From Oscillatoria sp. CS-180 (lineage in GTDB: Bacteria > Cyanobacteriota > Cyanobacteriia > Phormidesmidales > Phormidesmidaceae): a DNA stretch of 64,000 bases. Below, piece after piece: positions 57,682-64,000 of the stretch. The translations under genes were made by a program, and so were the position numbers. Location of the stretch: assembly GCF_028330965.1 (NCBI RefSeq), contig NZ_JAQMUB010000043.1:62001-126000 (forward strand), read 5' to 3'. Numbering within the stretch: the first letter of the stretch is position 1; every line of letters begins with the position of its first letter. Under the pieces are notes generated by a model. That model ran no database searches. It saw only the letters and a list, made by a program, of their open reading frames with translations, and was not told the origin of the DNA.

Positions 57682-58292
57682 AAGACGTCAAGGGCGAACC
57701 ATAATAAACAACTAAATATTAAACTAACACTCTCAGATTAACTTGGCTGTAAAGGCGACTACCATCAATTCTTTCTCTTCCCTGAATGCCCAAAATTCAA
57801 TGATTTATACCTCTTGAGGCAAAACCTGTTTCTCGCTTAAAAGACTTTTCCGTGATCCCTAAAAACGGCCAGAATGCCTCTTGTAAGAGGATTCAGGATT
57901 TCCGCATCTATAATAAAGGGGACTTTACTGTCACTATCTGAGATTTCCTTAATGATGATCTCAGGATTTCTTAGAAATCTTTTTTGATTTGATCCCCGTC
58001 TCTATTAAAAAGTTGACTGATGGGTCAAACCAGGAACTATAAACGTGCTCAAAAATACCAAATCCTATTCAAAATGTAGCGTCATTAACTAAGCTGTTTG
58101 GAAGTGAAAACATAACTCAAATCTGTTCTCTCAGGTATCTTCATATACAATTTAGTGGCAAGATTAAGAACAGGGTAAGTAGCTATTTTCTTTCGGGTTC
58201 TAGGCAAAATCAGAGTCAGATTTAATAAATCTTTGATAATGAAAAATAAGATTGTAACGAAGGGTTGAGATGCGGAGGAGTGCTTAGATGCC
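57682..58292. other. Divergent intergenic region, 611 nt
   Basis: Promoter region for the DUF1830 gene (leftward) and the GTPase gene (rightward). It contains CCTCTTGTAAGAGG and, at 57965-57985, GATTTCTTAGAAATC followed by six T residues, which reads as a weak plus-strand terminator with no gene in front of it. A short RNA could end there. Confidence 0.4.
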
Positions 58293-59828
58293 ATGAAACA
58301 AGTTCGCCTGGTTTTCATTGGCATTGCTGTTGTTTTCGTTGTAGGCGCACTCCTGTGGCTGGTCGATTTCGTGCTACGGATCCAAGCTGCGATCGCCTAT
58401 TGGTCACCTCTCCTCTCACAAATCTTCTTGGTCAGCATGATTTTGCTGGCGGTAGCGGTCACGATAGCAGGGGTCTACTATCTACGTCCCTTTCTTCGTC
58501 CCCGCCGTAAGACAGCACCAAGTGTTCCTTCAGATAAAAAGAATGCCGCCGCCGTTGCGATCGCAGGCGTCGAACAGCAGGTAGCTCAAATTCAAGACGA
58601 AGTGGCCCAAACAGCTCTCGAAGAGCGGTTGCGAACCCTGTCGAACAACTGGCAGCAGCGGGATATCCGAATTGTTTTATTTGGTGTTGGGTCGGTTGGC
58701 AAAACGTCGATTGTGAATGGACTGTTAGGAGACTGGGTTGGGTCAGTGGATGCACCCATGGGAACAACCACCGTGGCGGCAACGTATCCCTTGCGGCTGC
58801 CCAACATCGACACAATTTTATGGTTGACGGATACGCCCGGCTTGTTAGAAGCCAGCGAAGCAGGTCAAGAACGGGAAGCTCAGGTCAGACATCTGGCAGC
58901 CGAAGCGGATTTATTGCTGTTCGTTATCGATGACGACTTACGACAATCTGAGTATGCGCTGGCGCGATCGCTGCTAGACATGGGCAAGCGTCTCATCATC
59001 GTGCTCAACAAGGCTGATTTGTATACAGAGGAAGACTTTCAGACCATTCTTAGAAAGGTGCGATCGCGCTTTCAGTCTGTGCTGACCCCAGAAGATGTGG
59101 TGGATGTGGTGGCAAATCCTCAGCCACTGCGTTTAGCAACTGGAGAATTGGCACAAATGGAAGCCGACCTGTGGCCTTTGGAGAAACGTCTTACCGAAGT
59201 CCTACGAGATGAAGGAGCAGATCTGTTAGCGGATTCAATCTTGCTGCGATCGCAGCGCCTCAGTGAAGAAGCTCGAACGTTAATTCAAGCGCAGCGCCGC
59301 ACCGCCGCCGATGTCATCGTTGAGCGCTATCAGTGGATCAATGCAGCAGTTGTAGCGGCAACTCCGCTACCGGGAGTTGATTTGCTGGCGACTGCTGCCA
59401 TCAATGCCCAAATGGTTGTCGAGTTGGGTCGGGTCTATCAGTTCGACCTTTCTATCGAAGAAGGAAAGGAGTTGGCCTATACCCTCGCTCGAACGCTGAC
59501 GGGGTTAGGCATTGTGAAAGGCGCAATGAGTTTGCTGACGTTGGGAATGCAGACGACTTTGCCGACTGCGATCGCCAGTCGCGGGGTTCAAGGCATCAGC
59601 GCCGCCTACCTGACCCGTATTGCCGGTAAAAGCTTCATGGATTACTTTTCTCAGAACCAAGATTGGGGTGACGGTGGCGTTGGTGAAGTAGTGCAGAAAC
59701 AGTTTCAGCTCAACCGCCGTGAGCAATTCGTACGGGAATTCGTTACAGATGCCATTGCCCATCTGCGAGATGAGGTAACCGTACCGTTGGATTTACCAAT
59801 AAGAGATTGGGAGAAGAATGAGCCGTAA
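58293..59828 (+). CDS. Membrane-anchored GTPase with DUF697 domain
   Basis: A 511-residue protein. Two N-terminal membrane helices (VRLVFIGIAVVFVVGALLWL and a second at about 45-65) are followed by a coiled segment and an Era/dynamin-like GTPase domain: G1 GVGSVGKTSI at about 131-140, G3 DTPG at about 179-182, G4 NKAD at about 239-242. A DUF697 hydrophobic domain (about 335-480, containing ATPLPGVDLLATAAINAQMV and the GKELAYTLARTL stretch) ends it. The family is common in cyanobacteria and is thought to act in membrane remodelling or envelope homeostasis. GTP hydrolysis is inferred from intact motifs. It is monocistronic. Confidence 0.92.
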   Translation: MKQVRLVFIGIAVVFVVGALLWLVDFVLRIQAAIAYWSPLLSQIFLVSMILLAVAVTIAGVYYLRPFLRPRRKTAPSVPSDKKNAAAVAIAGVEQQVAQIQDEVAQTALEERLRTLSNNWQQRDIRIVLFGVGSVGKTSIVNGLLGDWVGSVDAPMGTTTVAATYPLRLPNIDTILWLTDTPGLLEASEAGQEREAQVRHLAAEADLLLFVIDDDLRQSEYALARSLLDMGKRLIIVLNKADLYTEEDFQTILRKVRSRFQSVLTPEDVVDVVANPQPLRLATGELAQMEADLWPLEKRLTEVLRDEGADLLADSILLRSQRLSEEARTLIQAQRRTAADVIVERYQWINAAVVAATPLPGVDLLATAAINAQMVVELGRVYQFDLSIEEGKELAYTLARTLTGLGIVKGAMSLLTLGMQTTLPTAIASRGVQGISAAYLTRIAGKSFMDYFSQNQDWGDGGVGEVVQKQFQLNRREQFVREFVTDAIAHLRDEVTVPLDLPIRDWEKNEP

Positions 59829-60021
59829 AGGAACAACGCCTCAGCCTAGAATGCCTGTAGTTAGAATGAACGGTGCCCATTTTAGGGCATCTCCAAGCAA
59901 GAATTGACCGCTGGTAGGGTGTCATTAGCGCAGCATAATGCACCATAGCCAGGTGTTTTTATTTTCAGCATCTCCTTACGCTGGCTTCAGGCATTGGATG
60001 AATCGTTCGCATGACCCCATT

Positions 60022-60573
60022 CTAGATGCCGAGTCGTTGACAGATGGTCTGCTCAATCGCCTCAGGTGACTGATGACCATCCACTTTCAGCAATCGTTGC
60101 CGATAGCCGTAGTAGTCCAAAATCGGGATGGTCCGTTCGTAAAGCAGGTCAATTCGTCGCTGAATAGCTTCAGGATGGTCGTCATCACGGGATCGAGTCA
60201 GCGATCGCTCCATCAAAATGGCTTTAGGAACATCTAGCCAGATAGCCCAGTCCACCTTTTGCCCCAATTCATCAAGCAGGAAATCTAATTCTTCAGCTTG
60301 AAATGCGGTGCGAGGATACCCGTCCAGCAGCCAACCCTGAGTCGCATCGGGCTGTTGCAGGCGATCGCGCATCAGCTCAATCATGACCGTATCATCCACA
60401 AATTCTCCTTTTTCCACGACGGGCTGGACTGCTCGACCCAAAGGCGTTTGAGCTTCAATCGCCTGGTGTAAAACATCTCCGGTGGAAATCCAGGGAATGC
60501 CTAGTGCTGCCTGTAATCGTTTTGCCTGAGTGCCCTTACCCGCCCCAGGTCCACCCACCATAACAAGTCTCAT
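60022..60573 (-). CDS. adk: Adenylate kinase, short form
   Basis: A 183-residue nucleotide kinase interconverting AMP, ATP and ADP. Motifs: P-loop VMVGGPGAGKGTQAKRL (3-20), AMP site ISTGDVLHQAI, GWLLDGYPRTAFQAE, and the lid-adjacent Arg residues in RSRDDDHPEAIQRRI. The lid is the short type without the zinc-binding cysteines. AGGAG lies eight bases before the ATG at 60573. Cyanobacteria usually carry a further adk in the ribosomal-protein operon, so this may be a second copy. Two copies of the dispersed repeat lie upstream. Confidence 0.95.
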   Translation of the reverse strand: MRLVMVGGPGAGKGTQAKRLQAALGIPWISTGDVLHQAIEAQTPLGRAVQPVVEKGEFVDDTVMIELMRDRLQQPDATQGWLLDGYPRTAFQAEELDFLLDELGQKVDWAIWLDVPKAILMERSLTRSRDDDHPEAIQRRIDLLYERTIPILDYYGYRQRLLKVDGHQSPEAIEQTICQRLGI

Positions 60574-60597
60574 GGGATGTCTCCTAATCCCGTTTGA

Positions 60598-60692
60598 TAG
60601 CCGTCGCTAGTTCCATTAGATCAAGATGCAGGCTATCTGGTGAAGCACCCAGATGTTATTGAGTGCACAAGCCTAGATAGCTAAAGCTATAC
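60598..60692 (+). repeat. Dispersed structured repeat, copy F
   Basis: TAGCCGTCGCTAGTTCCATT, then ATCAAGATGCAGGCTATCTG, GAAGCACCCAGATGT, TATTGAGTGCACAAGCCTAG and ATAGCTAAAGCTATACC. It begins 25 nt upstream of the adk start. Confidence 0.88.
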
Positions 60693-60814
60693 CTTCCACC
60701 TTACTGCCGACATCACAAAGGGATGTCAGTTTTGATAGGAATTGTTGGAGTTGAAAAACAGCATTACGCAATGGCAACCCTCAAGCAATCTTTGGATCTG
60801 TTGCCAGTGAGCAA

Positions 60815-60902
60815 TATAGCCGTCGTCAGTTCCGTTAAACAAGACGGCGAGCCATCTGTTGATGCGCGAAGCACTCCAGGTACCTAGCCTAGAGGCTAGA
60901 AC
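60815..60902 (+). repeat. Dispersed structured repeat, copy G
   Basis: TATAGCCGTCGTCAGTTCCG, ACAAGACGGCGAGCCATCTG, GCGAAGCACTCCAGG and CCTAGAGGCTAGAACT. The 5' half matches the consensus closely; the GAGTGCAC block is missing. Confidence 0.85.
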
Positions 60903-61086
60903 TCATAAATCAACAAGAAAGTTAGTCGATCACAGATCCAATTTGCCTCTGGCTTTGTATATGAAATGAATCCTTAAACAGGTAGCGGTTCTAGATAAGT
61001 CGCCCTCTTATTTTAGAGCCGCAGGGCGTGCCTGCCATTGGGATTAGTTTTCTGATTGCAAAACTGATCACATTAGAGGCAGCACT

Positions 61087-62175
61087 ATGCAAACGCAGCT
61101 AACAATCACTGTTGAAAATTTAGCGCCTGAAAACGGCACTTCCTTAACGCCCTTCTGGTTTGGCATCCATGATGGCGGTTTTGACACTTATGATCGCGGA
61201 CGTCCGGCCTCTGCAGGATTAGAGAGCGTTGCCGAAGACGGTGCAACCGTTGAGATCAGCCGTGAATTTGACCTATCAGGTTTCGGCACTATCCAGGGCA
61301 CGATTGGAGATGCTCCCATTGGTCCTGGCGAAAGTATTGAGTTTGAAGTGACGGTAGATACTGATGATCCCACCAGTCGCTACTTCAACTATGCGTCAAT
61401 GATTCTACCTAGCAACGACTTTTTCATCGCTAATGGCAATGAACTTGCCCATGAGATATTTGATGAAGACGGTAACTTCCTAGGGGCAGACTTCGTTGTA
61501 TCAGGAACCGCTGTGCTAGACGCAGGGACTGAAGTGAACGACGAACTGCCTGAGAGCACTGCCTTTTTCGGTCAGTCCGCACCCGACACGGGTACGACCG
61601 AAAACGGCGTCATTCAATCGGCAGAAGGCTTTATCGAAGATGGCCGTATTCTGAGTGAGCCTCGTTTTGCGGCGGCTGACTTCACACAGCCTGATTATGA
61701 AGTCGTCCGTATCACTGTCGCTGAATCCGAACCCGATCCTTTAGAGCCGCTTGCTGAGCTAATTGATTTAACTGGATTTGATGGTGAAGTGTCTATATCT
61801 CTGACTCTGTCGCGAGAAGCTGCCTTTGACAATATCCTGCAGTTTTACGAGACAGATGCAGAGGGCACCATCGCAGGTCTCAAACCGGGGGACACTGGAT
61901 ATGAAGATGCTGTTCGTGAAAACCTGATTGACGGTCTAGAGTTGACGGTACAAAACTTTGAAACCGTTGACCAAGACCTCCTAATTACAGGCGGAACGTT
62001 CTATGCTCCTGCCCTACTAATTGATGGCGACATCAACAACCTAGCAACTATTGATGATGCAGTTACAGGCATGAGCCGCATTGAGCGCGACGGCAATATC
62101 TGGGGATTCGAGGATCTGTCAGACTTCGACCTCAACGATTTTGTGCTGACGTTAAACAGCGCTGAAGTTGCTTAG
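61087..62175 (+). CDS. Spondin-domain protein with C-terminal DUF4114-like domain
   Basis: A 362-residue acidic protein. Residues about 1-215 form a spondin_N domain (LTITVENLAPENGT, TPFWFGIHDGGFDTYDRG, YFNYASMILPSNDFFIANGN). The C-terminal part (about 245-362) resembles DUF4114, with FYETDAEGTIAGLKPGDTGY and the closing GFEDLSDFDLNDFVLTL, an aspartate-rich, calcium-binding-like motif. No signal peptide is present, although the start has a good ribosome-binding site, so export, if any, may use a type I or other C-terminal signal. It is followed by an ECF sigma/anti-sigma pair, a neighbourhood often seen for spondin-domain proteins. Role probably extracellular or surface; inference. Confidence 0.85.
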   Translation: MQTQLTITVENLAPENGTSLTPFWFGIHDGGFDTYDRGRPASAGLESVAEDGATVEISREFDLSGFGTIQGTIGDAPIGPGESIEFEVTVDTDDPTSRYFNYASMILPSNDFFIANGNELAHEIFDEDGNFLGADFVVSGTAVLDAGTEVNDELPESTAFFGQSAPDTGTTENGVIQSAEGFIEDGRILSEPRFAAADFTQPDYEVVRITVAESEPDPLEPLAELIDLTGFDGEVSISLTLSREAAFDNILQFYETDAEGTIAGLKPGDTGYEDAVRENLIDGLELTVQNFETVDQDLLITGGTFYAPALLIDGDINNLATIDDAVTGMSRIERDGNIWGFEDLSDFDLNDFVLTLNSAEVA

Positions 62176-62367
62176 ACAGCAGCCTGGCCAACAGAGCCAA
62201 AGTTGCCGATGGGGATGCGAGATATCGTGTCCCCATATTGTCATCCCCTATCTCCTCCCATCACACTACAAAAGGTCAGCTAATTCTCATTTCACTCTCA
62301 TTTCTTTCCAACTAGCTCCGGCGAAACTGTGCTTTGTTACACCGATTGCTGAATAGGCAAACAAGCG

Positions 62368-62988
62368 ATGAATCGTCACATTCCACAGGAACCTAGGATG
62401 AGTGCTTTTGAGTCAAAAGCATCTTCCAGTGAGGATTTGAGCAATTTAAAAGATGCTGAAATTGTGCAGGTGATGCATTCAGGGTGCCTGACAGCACTGT
62501 CAATTTTATATCGGCGTTACGGAGGGGCCGTTTACCGTCTGGCGTTAAGAATATTGCGAAGTCCGGATGAGGCAGAAGATCTGACACAGGAAGTATTTCT
62601 GACATTCTGGCAAACAGCCTCCTATGACCCATCTCGTGGGACAGTTTTGGTCTTTTTGCTAACCATTGCTCGATCGCTGGCCCTTAATCGTCTCAAACGA
62701 TCTCAGGCCCACTATCGGCGTTTGCTTCAGTGGCAGATAATGCGATCGCCTAATCCCCACAGTGCACCTTTCGAAAATGCCACCCTTGAAGAACTGTCTA
62801 AGCATGTAGCAGACGCCATGAAAGCACTCCCGGACAATCAGCGAAAAGTCCTAGAAATGGCCTACTATGATGGCCTAAGTCAATCCGAAATTACCCGACG
62901 TTTGAATATCCCCCTAGGAACGGTTAAAACGCGATCGCGCCTGGGACTTCTCAAATTACGGCAGCTTTTAAAGGACTGGATGGAATAA
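62368..62988 (+). CDS. ECF RNA polymerase sigma factor
   Basis: A 206-residue sigma-70 family factor of the extracytoplasmic-function group. Region 2: LYRRYGGAVYRLALRIL, EDLTQEVFLTFWQ, TIARSLALNRLKR. Region 4: ALPDNQRKVLEMAYYDGLSQ, the HTH SEITRRLNIPLGTVKTRSRL and GLLKLRQLL. It directs RNA polymerase to a stress regulon when released by its anti-sigma partner, encoded 2 nt downstream. ATG at 62368; MSAF at 62398 is an alternative 10 codons later. Resembles the SigK/ECF19 type. The spondin gene upstream is a plausible target. Confidence 0.93.
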   Translation: MNRHIPQEPRMSAFESKASSSEDLSNLKDAEIVQVMHSGCLTALSILYRRYGGAVYRLALRILRSPDEAEDLTQEVFLTFWQTASYDPSRGTVLVFLLTIARSLALNRLKRSQAHYRRLLQWQIMRSPNPHSAPFENATLEELSKHVADAMKALPDNQRKVLEMAYYDGLSQSEITRRLNIPLGTVKTRSRLGLLKLRQLLKDWME

Positions 62989-62990
62989 TT

Positions 62991-63815
62991 GTGGAACCTG
63001 CTGACTCCCCTCGTGCCCTTCAGGAATTGCTTGCCGATTATGTCTTAGGCAATCTGACGCCTGAAGATTGCAGCAAGGTTGAGGAATTGCTTGAAACCAT
63101 GCCGGATGTGGCGATCGAGCTAGAGCGTTTACAGTCTACGTTATCTGTTTTGCCACTGTCACTGCCCCACGCCACGCCATCGCAACAGCTAGAGCAGCGA
63201 ATCATGCAAGCTGTCCAAGGAGAAACACAGGCATTTCAACGACGCCCGTCTCCTCAAAGATTTTCCTGGAAATGGCTAGCAGCGGGCAGCGCAGCAGCGC
63301 TCCTAATGGGATTAGGTTATGAGGTGTATCGCCTGCGTCAAAATTGGACTCTTGCTCAGCTTGAGAATCAGGCCCTGCAAGAACAGCTGGCTGCTACTCA
63401 AACAGCTCTCGAACAACTCCGCCAGAATGAGCTAGTTACGACACGTCAAGAACTCTCTCGCTATCAAGAGGCGATCGACTTACTGCGACAGCCCAATAGC
63501 CGCTATATGCCTTTGAGGGGCACGGAACCGGGAATTAACTCTACGGGCAGCCTGATCATTGTTGTGACGATGAATTCTGCCATTTTGACACTGCAAGATG
63601 TTCCTGTTTTGCCAGAAGGTCAAGTTTACCGAATGTGGGCCTTAGTAGAGGGTGAAAAGGTTGCTTGCGGAGACTTTAGGCCAGATGAATCGGGGAGGGT
63701 ATTTGTTCAGCTTCCTGTCGATCAGTGGGGCGAAACGCCAGAAATTGCTATCACCGTTGAGCCCACACAAGAACTTGCAGAACCAATTGGTGAAATGGTT
63801 ATTTTTGGTAGCTGA
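62991..63815 (+). CDS. Anti-sigma factor (RskA-like)
   Basis: A 274-residue membrane protein. GTG start at 62991, 2 nt after the sigma stop, which indicates translational coupling. The N-terminal cytoplasmic sigma-binding region reads ELLADYVLGNLTPEDCSKVEELL. A single membrane helix lies at about 93-112 (WKWLAAGSAAALLMGLGYEV), then a coiled coil rich in Gln and Leu, and a periplasmic RskA domain (ILTLQDVPVLPEGQVYRMWALV, GDFRPDESGRVFVQLP). It should hold the ECF factor inactive at the membrane until a periplasmic signal triggers its degradation. There is no zinc-binding HxxxCxxC. The last 185 nt of the window after it show no feature. Confidence 0.92.
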   Translation: MEPADSPRALQELLADYVLGNLTPEDCSKVEELLETMPDVAIELERLQSTLSVLPLSLPHATPSQQLEQRIMQAVQGETQAFQRRPSPQRFSWKWLAAGSAAALLMGLGYEVYRLRQNWTLAQLENQALQEQLAATQTALEQLRQNELVTTRQELSRYQEAIDLLRQPNSRYMPLRGTEPGINSTGSLIIVVTMNSAILTLQDVPVLPEGQVYRMWALVEGEKVACGDFRPDESGRVFVQLPVDQWGETPEIAITVEPTQELAEPIGEMVIFGS

Positions 63816-64000
63816 CGACAGAGGGAAGAATCTCTTGTTGATGCAGGCTCTGGCTGTCTCAACCCTCTTGAGCTAAACGGTTACAGCTCGATTAGCATCT
63901 CTAAACGACCTCGAAATTGCTGTACGCCTGCTAGTTTCTGAGTTGTAAGAGTAAGGATGATGGGTGATGTGGCGCCACTTCCCTATTGTAAGAATCACTT

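Larger units (their letters stand above)
60574..61086. other. Divergent intergenic region adk/spondin gene, 513 nt
   Basis: Holds two direct copies of the dispersed repeat (F and G) and between them a GACATC...GATGTC hairpin. The spondin gene has AGAGGC as ribosome-binding site just before its ATG. No coding frame seen. Confidence 0.5.

Noticed and set aside
58085-58324. 79-codon minus-strand frame before the GTPase gene
   Set aside because: Overlaps the GTPase start on the other strand and has no motif or ribosome-binding site.

Overview
The window comes from a cyanobacterium, probably a filamentous or Leptolyngbya/Nodosilinea-like lineage, although the exact genus cannot be read from the DNA alone. 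The evidence is the frequent GCGATCGC (HIP1) octamer, a redox-regulated phosphoribulokinase, a three-domain ferredoxin-NADP reductase with a phycobilisome-linker (CpcD-like) N-terminus, both sulfolipid genes (sqdB, sqdX), a DUF1830 protein, and typical cyanobacterial intergenic hairpins. It is a chromosomal segment. No tRNA, rRNA, CRISPR array or intact transposase was found.

Layout. (1) 1-13,240, all on the minus strand, is a surface-polysaccharide locus: a Wzc-type tyrosine autokinase, an ABC exporter, a CysE-like acetyltransferase, a MurB and a MurA homologue side by side, three glycosyltransferases and a sulfotransferase cut by the window edge. (2) 14,000-18,350 (+) is a potABCD-type polyamine importer. 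(3) 18,500-24,970 is mixed: two cell-envelope hypotheticals, a photolyase/cryptochrome family protein, cobQ, an A-type Fe-S carrier, a 41-residue basic protein and a periplasmic Spy/CpxP-like protein. The last is divergent from a NarL-type two-component system (25,142-27,037). (4) 27,100-32,500 is core metabolism: prk, petH, hom, prmC. (5) 32,486-43,730 holds a PAS-GGDEF-EAL protein, a secreted phytase-like esterase, sqdB-sqdX, rmuC and an alpha-glucan phosphorylase. (6) 43,900-52,457 (+) is a helicase/ATPase block: SNF2 helicase, DUF29, SWIM zinc-finger protein, then a P-loop ATPase, a TPR protein with an uncharacterised N-terminal domain, a small tail-anchored ORF and a retropepsin-like protease. 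(7) 52,660-57,681 (-) has DUF554, DUF2330 and orphan RnfD-like membrane proteins, a hypothetical protein and DUF1830. (8) 58,293-63,815 has a membrane-anchored GTPase, adk, a spondin-domain protein and an ECF sigma/anti-sigma pair.

Non-coding structure is the least expected part. At least seven copies of one roughly 105-nt structured repeat lie between genes across the window, in both orientations. A 157-bp MITE-like inverted-repeat element sits at 24,357-24,513, and a heptanucleotide tandem repeat at 21,625. A cluster of GTCATG/CATGAC half-sites lies between the Spy-like gene and its neighbouring two-component system. The best candidate for an undescribed protein system is the ATPase + TPR + tail-anchor cluster at 48,547-51,794. 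Function calls rest on motif recognition by eye; no database search was possible.
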